A DNA stretch of 64,000 bases from Pelecanus crispus (taxonomy: Eukaryota > Chordata > Aves > Pelecaniformes > Pelecanidae): contig NC_134645.1 in assembly GCF_030463565.1 (NCBI RefSeq), positions 2,425,501-2,489,500 of the forward strand, written 5' to 3'. The translations under genes were made by a program, and so were the position numbers. The notes under the pieces are model-generated. The model searched no databases. It was not told the origin of the DNA and saw nothing but the letters and a program-made list of their open reading frames with translations. Positions within the stretch are counted from its first letter, which is position 1. Every line of letters starts with the position of its first letter. Positions 1 through 15,000 of the stretch are shown here, piece by piece.

Positions 1-3000
1 TCTATTATGAAGCAATTTCACACACTACTGATTTTTTAGTGCTTATATTAATAAACAATCTGCTAAAATTATTTGCTTTTTTTTTTTTAATAACCTGGGT
101 AAGATTAGAATTCTGATTTCTGTGTATATGGGTCTTGACTCCAGCTTGATGATTCTTGTGTGTGCCAGAAAGATTAAGATTGCTTAAGATTATTACTTTT
201 AAATATTAGTAACAAGTCAAAAAATGTATAAAACATTAACCGTAAGTAGGAGAATATTGTAGCCCTTTTCACAAGGTTTTTCAGGAAATGCTATGCTAAA
301 ACAATGAATAGTTCAAAATTTATTCCTTACAATTCCTTTCTGCTCCCATGACCTAAAGGATATTTTTGATCATAGAAATAGTCCACCTTAACAGTCTACC
401 TTAAAAAGATGAAATTATTCAGCTGGTGAAGTCTGTATCTCTGTAAAAGGAAAACACCTTAACAAAGAATGGTTTGTTGCTGACCTGCAGCTGGTTATGG
501 TATTTCATCTGAAAGCCTATTTAAGTCCTTAATGGTAACATTTATTCCCTCTCCCTCAGAGGAGTATTTTACAAACAAAATTAATTAACAAACGAGGATA
601 GCCAATTTTGTGCTATAGTTTAGGCTGACAGTCGCCCAAAAGGGGTGTTGGCACTAATAATAATCATTATCTCAAAGTATCAAGAGGTCTTCTGACTGAT
701 GAGATCTCTGCTGGAGCTGAAGCTTTCATCCTGGAGTGATGCATGTGGAGCACAGCAGAACAGACAGCAGCTGGCAGAAAAGCAGAAGCTGTTGCAGGGG
801 GCACGGGTACTAATAGTGGAAATAGAACACAAGTGACCTCTGACTCAAATTATCAGCATCTGAACCCTTGATTCTTTACCAAATTCATCCATAGTTCCAT
901 TAAAAAGATGACTGACACGCCTCCAGCTTGTGAGGCTTTTTTTAACATTTCAGAGCTGATCCTTCTACACTGAGTGGATATACACAAGTGCAAATGATTC
1001 AGATTGACTTGACTGCGTAACTGTTCTGCTCTGAGCTCAGATATTTTGCTCTGTCTAGTTCTTTCTTTTACTGCTTGTCTTGATGCAGTTAAGCATGTAA
1101 CAGTGAAGTATTAGAAGTGCTGCAGTTTCCTTTATAGCTACATGAAATGTGTTTAAGAAATTAGTCAGGCATTTAGGAACTGCTAATCCTTCCTGTGAAG
1201 AATACAAGGCTTGTTTCTTCGAAGGAATGTCTCACTCAAGGGCCCAAGACATAGTTCAGTTTTACCTACTAAATGGTCTTGCAGCAAGACAATGATAAAG
1301 AAAAGTAAAAATAGGGTTTTAATGTAATTTTCTTTCCTTACTGCCCATTTTTCTTGGGCTGTTTTGCAATGGCATTGTTATGATAGATAATACCATATTC
1401 GTATGTCTGCTCTTTCAAGAGCTAATAATTATCCCAGTGCTTAACAACAATGATAAAGAGAAATCCAACTGTTCAAAAGGTAGTAAAAGAAGCTTAATAG
1501 CATACAGGTTTAGAAATAAATTGCAGTTCAATTATCATGGGTCTGGGAAATGGACACCAAGCAGGAAGCTTCCTCTAAATTACCAAATAAATTCTTCCCA
1601 TAAGTATCACATTTTTCACTGTCACGATGCTCAATTTACGTATCCTAGTCTGTAACAGCAGGAAATCCACAATATCCTATACAGTGACAGTTGATTTTCC
1701 CCCTGCTTTTACACCAAAAAAATAGTAGTGGCAGAAGGAATAAGAAAAACAATGAAACAGTCAAGTAAATACCAAATTTCTAAGTAATAATCCTTCATTC
1801 CTAGTATGATCCTATTTTAGGTGAAAGTCAAAATTCTGGCTGTAGACATTATATAACTAGATTTCCTTTCTAGCAGAATTATAGAATTGAAGATCCTTTA
1901 CCTTATGTAACATATTTTAGCTTATTTTAACTGTGACTTGAAAGTCATTTTAGGAGCTCCTTAAGCTTTTTTGTCAATGTACTACAAAGGAAAATCAAGA
2001 TGAAACTGCACCTACTCTATATTGTGGTTAAACCAATAGTGCCCCCTTGAGGAGAATTTTTTTTATATGCCTAGGAGTAGGCGGCTTGAGGATGACTCTT
2101 CAACTACAAGGTAAACTAAACGTAGTACTTTTATCTACAAAGAAGGCTCCCAAAAGTTGCACACATTTATAGTATTTCTATGGATTTTCTATTAGGCTAA
2201 TGTGGATGCAAGCAAGCCTTGTTGTTTCCAAACCTCTCCGTAATTTTGGCCTTACCTAAAAACACATAGCTAAGTTGTTGTATCCAACTACAGGACAAAT
2301 TCTGCAATTTTGTATTGAGGATGCTACTTGTAGGACCATTAAAACAGACAAAGTTCTCGGACTCTAACCCTCTGTGATCCCAACATTTTGAGAAAATGGC
2401 ATCACAGATCCTATACGCCTTCTACTTTGGCCTGCTAACGCTGATGAGGCACTCATTTGACTCAGGAGACATCTGTCTGCAGAGCTCAAGTGTGCCTGCA
2501 GCTCAGTTCTGGCTGAACTGGAAACCAATAAACCAGTTAAAACATTAGCAGCATAGCTATAGTAACTCTGGATTCATCTGCTGCATGTTTACCCAGAGCC
2601 CCTAGTGGGTTTGTGCAGCCTCTACTGTTACAGCTAAATTTCTACTAGTAGCTGAGCAGACGCATTTAAACCTGCATTTAATAAAACACATTTATCTCAG
2701 CACATCTACACAAACTATTCTCACATTGCCAAATAACTATCTATAGATACCATTAGAGGAATACAGGAAACAATCATTAAGAACAATAATTTTTTCCCCA
2801 CTTTGAACGTTTGCCATGCTATGAAATATCAGACCTAAAGATGATAGAAAATAACTTTTAGAACATTTTTCAAAACTATAAAGCACCCTAAAATGCCAGC
2901 CTCCCAAAAGCAATGTTATCTCTAAAACAGGAAGAAAAAAACCCATCTGACAAATCTTGAACAAAAATAACAATGCTGGTTTGCAGTAAAGACCAACATA

Positions 3001-6000
3001 AAAAAAGCTTTGCTTCAAAAGATGAGAATGGGAAAAAATTCCAAAATTTGGGCAGCTAAGAAGGATTTCAGAAATAAACAGGCAAGATGTATAATGATAC
3101 ACCAGAGTATTAGAAGAAAAGGAGAAAGCATGCTAAAACAAAAGTTTCCTGACGTTGAAAAAAACAGAAGAGGAATAGCTTTTGTAAAAGCATATGAGAA
3201 ATTCTGAAAGTGTCACGTGTATAAACTTTAGTAGGAGAACTGCTGATTTTAAAATCAAGAGTTGCTGCTGCTACAGGGTGCGCCCACATAGGGGAATGGA
3301 ACTAATTAATTGTACTGAGCTCTGTTACTACTTATTGAAATTATCTGCGTCCGTACAATGCAGATCTTAGTTTGCAGCAACTGGCAAGATACTACACATA
3401 TGCTTCTGTTAGAAAGGAGTTATTTGATGGCATAGTAAGTTGGTACTAACTTTCATATCGATGCCTCAGAGCTATACGTTATTTTGCAGTCCTCCAGGTG
3501 CTTTCCCACACAACTTGCCTTCTCACAAAACCATGCAGTTCGCTTATGTGATCTAATGGCACGATTAGAGCTCCGCCATCCTTTGTACTTACAGGGCTCA
3601 CATTAGATTCAGATATCAAAAAGTCTTATGCAAGAGACCGGCTGAGCCCTGAAGGAGAAGCAACATGCTGATAACAAATCTTTCGGCCCTTTTATCTGCC
3701 AGCTCTCAATTCCTATGCACACCCAAAGATCCGGTCCTGCAATTGAGACCTTGGCTTGTTGGCATTTATCTTGTGACGCATTACACCTGCCATTGCTGTA
3801 CACCATTAGCATTACACTTCATGATACAGACTTAATATGCACTGTAAAAAAAAAAAAAAATCGTATCAGATACTACCATATTGGGTAGATGTGAGTTTTT
3901 CCTCCCCTAATCAGGCACACAAAAGTGACTACAAAGGATTCTGTTTAGAATCAGTCTTGCCCTGTATATCTCAAGTCATCTGCTCCTAACCAACCAAAAC
4001 ATCATTCAACCCGTCACAAACTATCACCTTATCTTTTTGAGCTCCCTGTCCTGACTTCTTAGCGTCAAACCTACTCACTGACTAGTCTTCCGGATTAAAT
4101 AATACTTTTGCTCAAGGATTTACTCAGCCACCATCCCATTCTTTCATGTTGCCTCAGCTTCAGTCTGCCACTCTGGCAGTACTTCTCTTTCCCATCCATC
4201 ATCCCCTTTGTCATCCTGGATTTACAAATGAAAATTCTACCACAGAAGGTGTTCACTGGGCATATAGCAAGGAGCTAAACATCTTGTGACAGTCAGTTTG
4301 AATCACTCCATCATATTATAGATTAGTATACAGCACAAAACACCACATGAGGCCTTTTGGAGGCTTTTTCCAAGTAAAAAAGTATTGCATTTCATCTGTA
4401 CAAAACCTTTCAAGACATATTTTTCTCATATAAAATTATTCTGGCACAAAAATGCATACAAACAGCAAGGAGCCAGTAATACTAATACCAAACATGCTAA
4501 ACTGTATTTATTTCACTGAAAGCCATGTGTATTTCTGCAGGGAATGTAAAATTGAATTTTAAGTACAGGAAGTGCTCTATTACTGCTCTGGCACTACAGT
4601 GCAGAGTTGCTTTGTTGTTTGCTCTAAAATAGTAAGCTAAGCCTGTCCAGCCAAGCAAAGCGTCCGGAAAGAGTCTTCTGATCTGTAGCACCAAAATGCA
4701 TCTTGCTGGTCTTTTGTCAGCTTTCCCGAACAAGCACTTTTTCTACTTTACCACACTGAATGCATTACCAGTGTTAAGACTCCCAGCAGAGCCTCAAATG
4801 CAATTTCTAACCTCCCCTCAACCCTGGCCCTCCATCCAGCTCTCCTCATGGCATAATGTCCTGCCAGGATTTCTGCCAGAGTGCAAAAGCATGGCTTAGC
4901 TTCACCCCGCGAGCCTCAAAGCCCTGCTTGCCAGCCCACTATGGTAATGTGCAAAACAGCGGAACGCCGTAAAACCTTGCAGAGAGCCACCTACTACAGC
5001 CAATCGTGGCAAGCATCTTAAGAACAGAGACTGAGCTGCGAGGAACCTTGGGTGTGGCAGTATCCCACTATTGGGAACCGACTAAAAACGTCATAACCAC
5101 GTGTCATTCCCCACTGCCCCCCAGAACAAAACAAAACCAAAGAGGAAAGGAATTATAAGCCTGGTCTTACAAGATCCTCAAAGTCTCTTCATATTGGGAA
5201 TGGCAGTTTATCTCAAAGACTGTCCCATCAGCCTTTCTACCTACAGGCTATTGAAAACAAAAGCGAGCAGCGACTTCTGATCCCTTCAGCTGAAAAGCAG
5301 GGTGGCTTTGAGTCTTCTACCCCTCGAGAAAGTAGAACTATGACTAGAAAGAAAAGGCCACAGCGAAAAGCTTTACGCACCAAGAACTTGACACTGTCAG
5401 CCTTCCATTGTTAATGCTAATTTGACATCATCAGTCTTTGTACCACTCATTTCACTTCATTTCCTGTCTTTGTTTTCTACAAAATCTAAATAGCCTGCTC
5501 GTTCACACCTTTGTAAAGAGTGCTTAGTTTATTATTGCACAATGGAAGTTTTATATACTTGCCATACTTAGGAAGATTTAGAAGGTTAAATAAGCATGAG
5601 TGAGACGTACAGTGGGTGAAATAAGTCCTATGCATAGCTCCCAGCTTTGAGTTCTACTGTGAGGTAATCCATGATGCAGTCACAAAATAACCCACAAAGT
5701 TACATGCAGCATCGCTTGATAATGAACGTTCTAGAAAAGCATCATTTCCAAATTGGTTTTTTTTTTAAATCATAACATTAAAGAGCAAGTAAAAACCCCA
5801 TATCCTGAACACACAGTCCACAAATTTAAACTACTTAATAAACGAGTCATGGTGCTTTCACAAACATCCACTATGAAGAGTTACACAAAGCTTAATGAAA
5901 ACCATGCATGCACTGGAATTCTACACTCAGTCTATCCTCCGAGTAGGAACACAAGCAGCCCTGCTTATGCTACTATCATTTAGTCTGTTTATAAATTGTG

Positions 6001-8640
6001 AAAGGCTCCACTCTTAATCTCCCAGCTCTGCTTTATTGTGCCTTCCTGTTCTCACACGCGCTGGTATGGCAGCTGCATTCAGATGCTCAGGGAAATAATG
6101 CTCAGCAGCTCCCAGCCACGTACAACACAGCCTCATCTCTCCCTCTATCCCAAATGGAGCCTCTGGAAAAGCCTGATTAGATGGCACTTTAGTAGACAAT
6201 AAAAAGGAAATATCAGAGAAAGAGTGAAGTAGCACCACCACAGCAACACCATTATTCTTCACAGTGCTGTCTATGGTGGCAAATCCTTTCCGGTGGTGCT
6301 AGAACCAAATAGTTCCCCTCAATTGCCTTTATTTGTAGTGGGTAACATTGGCTCAATAGTAAACCTTGCCAGAGCAGAATAGTAGCATAGCTTTTTCCTA
6401 CTTACAAATTGACAGGCCTAACATTAAAAGCAGGAATTAAAATAGAAATAGGAACACTGGTTCCATCTACTGTCTTAAGCAACTGGAGAGCCCCTGAAAA
6501 ACCTTATTGACCTGTGGCCAAACTTGCAACGTTTTGGGAAACCAAGTGCAACAGTGTTGAGAGCTAATGTGGTGGTGTGATGCGTTTGTAATTTATGAGC
6601 TTTGCTCAGATGTCCAGAAAAGTCACCCTGACACTATTGTGTCACCCTGACCTTCCATGTGGCTTAATCATAACTGTGAGCTGCCACAGCTAGAGCATTA
6701 ATTGTTAGCATGGGATCTCTTTTACACCTGGAAGACAGATAACACATGCTGGCAAATGGCATAAAGTTATGTTCTCTAGCATATGTAATTTGCTAACCTA
6801 ATTTGCATAATTCTTCCAATATCTGACTTGCTACAAGTTCTATACATCTGAAAACTATGAAACAGGACAGACTATGTTCCGTACAAAACACCTCCATCTG
6901 AATCTCCACTGAAATATTCCTTTCTTGTATATCCAATTGATTTTTCCGTTCCAGAAGTATAAAGCACAGTTTCTGTGAAGCACTCTAATGCATTGTCTTC
7001 TTTGTTTTTCCTGGCTTTTATAATCAACAATACAATGCGATTAGCCAAAGTTCTTGGGGGCAACTGAAACATGGATAATAAAAATCAGAAATGCAAACTC
7101 TGCTTCGGTTCTTCCAAACAGCTCCCAGAACCAGCACTTTTGTCTGTGCAGTACTAAATGCCTTTTTGAAAGCCAAGCCCTGCGGTAAGACTAAATGACT
7201 CAAACTCACGTCCCTAACCGTTGCCCGTAAGATTCTTCCTTGTGCTATGCAGACTATGAAACTCCAAGGCTGGGCAGCCTTCAGATGTGTTCTAGTTTCA
7301 CTCTCCATATATCCTCAGGTAACACTTCAGTAATCCTAATATTGAGTAGCCTTTTTTAATGGAAGTTCTAAAAAGAAATTAAAGTGCCTATTTCCTAAAG
7401 TGTTAAAAACTGAAGAGAAAATGAAACTAGCTGGTATGTAATAGAAGTCTTTCTGCTTAGTTTGCACGACACTTGGCCGAAGATGTGAGAGATTCAAGAG
7501 GGATCTGAGACTTGTATAGAGAGTCTCAAATATGGACAAGATCTTTCCCAAAAATCCATATACAACTTCTAAGGCTAGGATTTTTTTTTTTTTAAACTAC
7601 TATTATCAAGGACTTGCGGCAGTCATGTTCCCTGACCTTTTCTGACTTTTCTTCTGCCGCAAGAAAAACGCCCTAGCATCTGGCAATTTATTCCTGCATT
7701 CTTTAGATTAGAACATGGCACAGAGAGCAAGTTAAATCAACTTAGATCAATTTATCTTCTATTAAGGCAATTATGAGCATAAGTTTTCTAGTTGTGCAAA
7801 AACTAGAAGCAGTGTCATGCTTCTGTCAACTTCGAAGGAGTTTAAATATTACTATGTTGTCAGTAAGGTTAACAGCGCAGACTATGACCAAAGCTAAGGC
7901 TGTATTAGTTACTAATTTAGTACAAGAAAATAAAATCAGTAGACGGTGCTGAGAATACCATGCATGCAGTTCAAGAGTTTTAGCTAAAAGTCATTTTCGG
8001 CTGGCCCCCCGAACCAGCTTGCACGTAGTTCAAAGCTGGCTGAAGGACCATCCATTGTTTTGGAACCTTTTAGAAAGTGATGGATATTTGGTGCTCAACC
8101 GTGACAAACCTTCTGGCAGACTAAACCAAATCAACACACAGTAAGTAGGCAGCCTGGAGATTCACTTTGAAACTACAATAGTGCTCCAAATGCAAATATT
8201 TATGTGGATTAGACTGTGTAAAAGACATCTTAATGTGCATCATACAAAACTGACAGACACGAGAGTAAAACTCTGAAGAAGTGTGTATTTTGCCCATCTA
8301 AGGAAAAAATAACATTTGCACCATCTGAAGAGTTCTGGCATCGCCTGTCACTGAGCTTGTAGCCGCTATTACATACTCACTTCCAGCTCTAATCTGCTCC
8401 TAGGCGCAGAGCAGCAATGCATAGCTCACTTCATGAAGTCCATGAGTGATGGCCAATTCCAACACTGAACAAAGCCTGAAAGCCCTTGTACAGTATATTT
8501 AGCTTGTAAACGTAAAGCCATTCTGAATATTTCATAGGAGTAATGCTGTGTTAGCAAGGTACCATATTTGTGAAAGGCTTTCATGATACCTATGGGCAAA
8601 AGCCGCAGTAGGCTTGTTTAGATTTTTACTTTAGATGCAT
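1..8640. other. Intergenic DNA upstream of CFAP36, nothing recognised
   Basis: AT-rich sequence with only short scattered open frames on both strands, none longer than about 120 codons and none resembling a protein I know. I see no splice-flanked conserved exon, no tRNA-like A/B box pair and no clear transposon terminus. By human synteny this should be the gap between CCDC88A and CFAP36; that is inference. Short poly(T) and poly(A) runs occur, for example near 3,846 and 7,580. Confidence 0.5.
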
Positions 8641-9070
8641 CTAAAATATAGATATAGAGAGCAGCAGAAGCACGGCTACTCCGAAGGAGCCAGGAGCCAA
8701 CAGCAATGACAACACAAGTAGGGACACAGACGTTACCGACCAGGGTACAGTCCTGCAGTAGCCACACAGGGCAAAGTTGGTGATAGTAACGGGTGCAGGC
8801 ACCCCAAAAAAAAAGCCCCAGACACAGCAGAATAATGAGCAGAACCAGAAAGCCCAGAGAGCACCTGAGGAGCAGCAGGAGACCAGACTGAACACAAACC
8901 TGCCCACAGCAGAGCTCAAACAACAGGGAAAAGGGGCCAGGCCCCAAGCAAGCTCCAGCGGGGCTCCAGGGCTAGTGAGCTGGGGGAGTGGATGGAGGGA
9001 GGGCTGGGGGTGTGGGTGGGGGCCCAGGTGAGGCTGGAAAGGGTGATTAAGGTGCACCCAGGGCCCTGGC
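8641..9070. other. GC-rich block, possibly an old mobile-element fragment
   Basis: An abrupt shift from AT-rich flanks to GC-rich, purine-biased plus-strand sequence rich in CAG, GGG and GGCC words, ending near a GGGCCCTGG palindrome-like stretch. Both strands are open for about 85-145 codons, but the translations are low-complexity (Q/E/P/G or L/C-rich), as expected from composition rather than coding. The sharp edges suggest an insertion, yet I cannot assign a family and see no target-site duplication. Confidence 0.3.
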
Positions 9071-12000
9071 AATATCACCTGAAATCCATTTTATCTGCTG
9101 TGAAACCTATTTAACTCTAGAAGTTGTTTGGCAACTTCTAAATACAAAATTAGAATATATGCCACATATTTCCGTGATGGTGGGTAAATAAAAGATACTA
9201 ACACATCCTGAGAAAGTAATATATCTAGGAACATCTCAGATTTTGTTATCATAATACTGCATTAGTCAAATGATTCATTTGGTTTCTGACTTCAAACAAA
9301 AATTTTAGTCTACTTCGGTTAGGGTTATATATATGTTTGTAATATGCTAAACTAGGTAGTTCACTAATGTCAAAAGTAGTTAATCATCAGAATTTGACAA
9401 AGTAAATTGCTGAGTTATATTGGGCCATCATACTGTGCTATATCCAGAGACCTTTGTTCTGTGTGCTGATCTTCCCAAAACTGAGTCAAATACTCAACTC
9501 CGGGGGAGAAATGATGCCATGAATAAACCTTACCAAGAAAATATACAGGTGCTATGTGAACTCAGGCTTCTTGTTTTAATTTTTATTAAAGCCAGCAAAA
9601 TAGTTTGAATTTCCTGGGACAATATCATCCTGCTTCCACTAGATTTGGGTGGACCTGTGATTTTTCAGGGCCTAAACTCCCAGAGGCAGTAACTCTTACT
9701 TTGTCTTTCTCCTGGCGCTCTCCGACAGCTTTTTCTTTGGCAGAGAAAAGCAGCTTCTCTGTCTCAGTCAAACTCTTGCTGAAAGAAACAGCACCTTGTG
9801 AGAAAAAGCATCCTATTTTAAATGTAAAATGTTTTTTAAAAAATCACAGATAGTATGTATACTCAGGATTTATGTTCAAATTTAGAAGGAAAATGGCAAA
9901 ACTCCAGTCAGAGCTATCTTCAGAGCCCCTGACTGTAACCCATTACACAATAATCAATCCTAATCTGATTATACTGATTACATGAAATTGCTGGTGAGAC
10001 TGAAATAAGGTATTATCTCATAGAGAAGTTCTACGCTATTTAAACTGCTATTTTACAGCAGCTGTAAGCATGGAGTGAAATACTACTAACAAATGCCAGA
10101 AATTCCTTTAAGACCACTAGATACCTTGCTGCACACTACAGACTTTTACCAACTGTGGTAGTGCGGACCCAGAAGATGCTGCTTCTGCTTGCGTAATACC
10201 AATGCTCGGACCGGGCCATAAGGCTTTTTTTATTGGCAACAGCTACAACACTTTGTGGCGTCAGTAACGATGTGCTGACAGCCGTCCTGGTTACGACAGG
10301 ATAGTGGAAGACACTTCTGCACTCTGGAATGGCAGAGAAACTCTTCCACGTGTGGTCTAATTAAGGGTCATGTCTTAATTTGTAATTAAGAATGAAGGGT
10401 CACGAGGGAACATTTCCCAATTTTGCAAATGCCTGAGATCAGCTACTGGCTGAACAATGAGACCGAGTGTAACCCTTGCAAGAAAGAGGTGCTGCTCATG
10501 AGAAGAAAACACTTCCAAATGCTTAGAAGTAGTACAACAGGAGTCAGCTTCAACGCAATGTATTTCTGGAATTTAGATTTAGATTTGGCTATGATTACAC
10601 ACGTTTTTAAACTTTCAGACTGGAATATGTCAATAGCGTAAAGCAGTGAAAGCATTAACCTTGGAAATTTTGCCTGATTTATAAAATGACAGTGTGTCAC
10701 AGCCGCAGGGTGAACTACTCTTTTACTCCATTCTTTGCCGCTGGCTGTAATTTCATGTGTGCCAGCTTCCACCCCTTTCTCCCTCCACTCTTGTGACTGC
10801 CAGCATCAGTCAGAAGAACCCTTCGAAAATTCAGAGAACCATTACTTAATTTTCCGTTGAAACAACTAGAAGATACCAATTTGTTTAAAACACGTATCTT
10901 CAATTTAGAATAAACTTCAGCACAGTTTTCTCTGCTTTAGGATGGAGTTTATTATCAGGTTCTTCTCTTCTTACGGGAAATCTTATCTTAGTGGTAACAA
11001 CCTATTCCAAAGCTGTAGGAAAATGGTTTTCCTGATTTATTCCAGGGACTTTGAACAGTCACATCTATAGAAGATACCTATCTATCACACCTATTTTATG
11101 TTGTATAAATAAGTATCAGCTGAAAGTGAGGACCGTACCCTTGTAATCTGTGGTCTAAAGATTGCTGCTTTAGAGGTCCTTCAGTTCTTCTGAACATGTG
11201 ACATAAATAGTTTTACAATGGCAGCCTAGAGCAATCTTTTTGTTATAATTCTTAAATCTTCCAGCACTGGTGCACGTCAAAAATGTGTACATTTATGTGT
11301 ATGTCAGCTTTTGTCACTTGCACAATTCCCCAAAATGGCAGTTTGGCCATTTTGCCTTTGCGATATTATGTATAGGGAGGAAGGGGGAAGGGAGAGATAG
11401 CCAGAGAAATGGCTTCTTTGGGGCTATCATTCTCTGACTTGCTTTTTATGTATAGTCTCCTATTAAATAATTTCATGTATTCAGATGGTAAAGTCTGCAG
11501 GAACCGTAATAACCGAATGCATTAGTTATTTCAGAGGATTTCCATTTCTGTCACACACAGGGAACAACTGGGAAAATAATTAACATGCTTATGATCTGCA
11601 GTGGCCAATGAATTTCAGCATTTTGCTCAGGGTTTCTAACCATCTCATACCCTTTTTGATGCCATTTCATACTACACAGTTAGGACTTCCCATGCTACCT
11701 TTCCTGGTTCAATGAAACCATCTACTTCAGGATGGAGGAGACAGGGCTTTTTCTTTTTCTTTTTTTTTAACTTGCTTATGGCTGCAGAACTCGGTGCCAG
11801 AAGAGATTAGAATAACAGAGCTCACAGGCTTCAAATCAAACCACAGAATTCACCTTGCCCTAATTTGTTTCCCCTCAATAACAATCAACTGAAATTGGAC
11901 AGAAAAACCTAAAGCATTACAAGGCTTTTTAGAATTCAAGATCTGCAGACACCACAGAAAAATTAATGGTAGAAGCACTAGAGCAATTACTAGAATGCTA

Positions 12001-15000
12001 CTAAAATACTTAGTCAATGTGTAGGGAAAATTCCTATGAAAACTATACATGTATATATGAGAATAATTCCTCTTTTTGGTAAATGAAGAACAAAATTTGC
12101 TTTGGGAAAATATATGAAATCTAACGTATGGATAGACTTTTGGATACATGTGGGGGTAAAATGTGCACGGTTTACAGTTTGTGGCATGTATATAAATGAG
12201 AAAAACTAAGAGGGAAGAAATAAGTAATCTTGTACTTTTTAGTATCTCTTATTTCCACAAATTAGAAGGTAAAAGCATTAGATGTTGGACACTTTAGATG
12301 CTTTTAAGATTAGACAATTTAATTAAGAAGCATTATTATAATTGTATGAAAAGCTTAAAATATGAACGATAATGGCTCTTAAAAATAGAGTTAGGGGGGT
12401 TGGAGTCAGCGGGGTCAGGTAGTTTCATAGCACTAAATCAGTCTGCTCATTTTTAATAAAAATATTCAATTGTCTTTTCTGACATTTTTATTGGAGAAGA
12501 CAGTTGAAAAATATGACAGGATAAAAGAGAACATGGACTGTGTTAAGAGTTATTTCTGTGTCTCTATTAAATCCTTCTTTTGGGCTTATGCACAGATTTA
12601 GTAGGGAGTAAGTAAGGAGCCAAGTTGCTACTCCAAACCCCATGCTAATGGTGGAAACCAGTTTTGGTTCCCCCTTCAGCATCCCAACAAGGGGAAGGTG
12701 TGGATAAGCGAGCACCAAAGGAGAACTTGCACCTGTAACAGGGCTCTCACGTTGGCTTGCTCTGCTGCAGGGCAAAAAGGAAATGTTTGCGGGACAGTGA
12801 CGTTCCCAAACCTGTTTGGTACCCACCCTGCTCTTGGAAGAGCAGAGCTAGGGATGGCATCTGACGCAGGATGAGTTCCAGTGAAACAGTCTTATATTTG
12901 TATAAAACATTCAAGTCACAAGAGAAAAGACAAGCTTTATAAAATGAAAGAAAATCACCTAAATAGGAAGATCTTTAGAAGTTCTTGCAGGAGTTCAACA
13001 TCCCTAAGGGGAGGAAAATTAAGATAACTCATGAGTCCTTACTTGACTTTAAGCACTTCTTCAATGTGTTTGCCTTCCTTAGAACCAATTTCACTTCTAT
13101 TTTAGCTTTGACTAAAGTAGAATGAAGTCACTGAAGTATACCATATTTGACAAAAACTCATCAGTAAGTAATTGCAAATAACATTTAGCATTTTAACTTT
13201 TGACCTTTTATGCAAAAGTCACATTTAACTCTGCCTCTTAGACTGAAGAATATTACTGGGGAAAAACCAAGAATGTTCATGTGTTGAATTAGGTGCTGGA
13301 GCCAGAGGCACGCTGTGTTGTACAAACTTACCGATATTGGCAAACAGCTTAATTAAACATTTTATGTAAGGACTGCTGAGTACAAAGCACTTTCCTAAGT
13401 GCATGTGAAATTGTGCACATAAAACCCCCCACACTTGCTAGAACATACTCAATTTCTTCCTGGTGAAAAACAAAGAAGAATAAAAATATGAACTTATATT
13501 TTTAGTATATTTTTGCATGTACTGTTGTGTGTGTGGGGGGGGAAGAGAATGAAAAAATACATGGAAGGAATTGCCAGGGAATACGTATGTTGACATTCAT
13601 GTGGGACCCATGTATGATAAACAGAATACAGAACTTCAGGTTTGCCCCGTGAATCCAAATACATGTGAAAAGATAGGGTTTGGTAGATGTTTTTTCTGCT
13701 GTTTCATATAAGTATAGATTCTTTTGGAAAAGCAGTCTTGCTGCCACAAAGCAGACTCCTATGGTTTCTTTTTTTTCTCATAGTAAATATTTTGCAGCTG
13801 GGTAGTCAGGAAACAAATCTTGACTGAGTTCCCAGCCAAAAGAAATGTGCTACTCTAATCCGTCCAGCTACTGACTTCAGGCTGCTTCTCTCTGGAGGGG
13901 TCAGCTGGAGATGAAGAGAAAGCGCACGCACGTAAGCACGTCAATCTGAGCAAGCAAGCTTGTAGTCATAAGGCTTAACCTGACAAGCTAATGCTCAAGG
14001 GAGCTACCCCGCTGACGTGAGAAGCTCTGCCCGTTTTCCTGGGACATGCTCATAGGAATAAACCTTCTGGCCTGCAATTTGCAGAACTGTTCGTGTTTTG
14101 CTGGAGTAAACCCAACAGCTTAAAAATTTATGAACCGCACAAATTCAGAGGCCTTAACAAGTCATAATTTGAGCTTGAAACCTATTTAAATTTTTTTTAA
14201 AGTAACACAGGAGAACTTCACAGTACTTTATACATTTTAAATAGAGTGTATGATGTACCTTTTTTCCCCCCACTGTTAAATATACAATTACACTGTGTTC
14301 CCGTAGCCTTTCTATTAAATTTAATAACCCTGTATTTGTGAGTCTAGTAGGAAAAATTGAGTACAGGGAAGGTTATAGAATCTCTTTTATTAGAAGTTTT
14401 GAAGAACATGTTAGGTAAAAATATGTCAAGGACAGTCTAAGTATACCTTTGCTACACAGAAGAAGTGGAGTGCACTACAGCTTCTCAGGGTCCGCTCCCG
14501 CTCTGCAGGCCCCTAGTTTCCATGAAGAAAAAGACCTTTGCATCACAGCTTTCCAGAAAGTAACTTGAGTTTAGGGTTCTCTTTGAGGCCAGATTTATAA
14601 AACAAGACTGGAATTTCCTTTCAGGGATAGAATTATTCCCTAAAAGAATCCCTCCCAAACTAAAATTTGTAAAAACAAATTGGAGAAGTTGTATTAGGTT
14701 TACTAAGATGAAAATATTTACAGTTGTTACAGTTGTAAAACTATTTATTAGGCATTACAAATTAACTGGAGAGAAGAATTAAAGACTGTTTACTGTAACT
14801 GTAAATCTAGGTATTGCACCTTTGCCAATATCCTCAAAATCGCTCAAACATCAACAAAATTATCCACATCGAAAAGACTAAAAGGAAGAAATTAAAGGCG
14901 ATGGAAAAACTAGCTTTGCTTTGCCCATAGCTAAAAGCTCATCTGCCTCACTTTTTGCCTCTTTTTTATTTTATTTTTCAAATTCATTAGTTTTGACCAT

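Noticed and set aside
9315-9325. GGTTAGGG resembling a telomere repeat
   Set aside because: A single unit, not an array.
10443-10772. 109-codon minus-strand frame and similar 100-145 codon frames in the intergenic part
   Set aside because: No similarity, no splice context, and lengths expected by chance in this much sequence.
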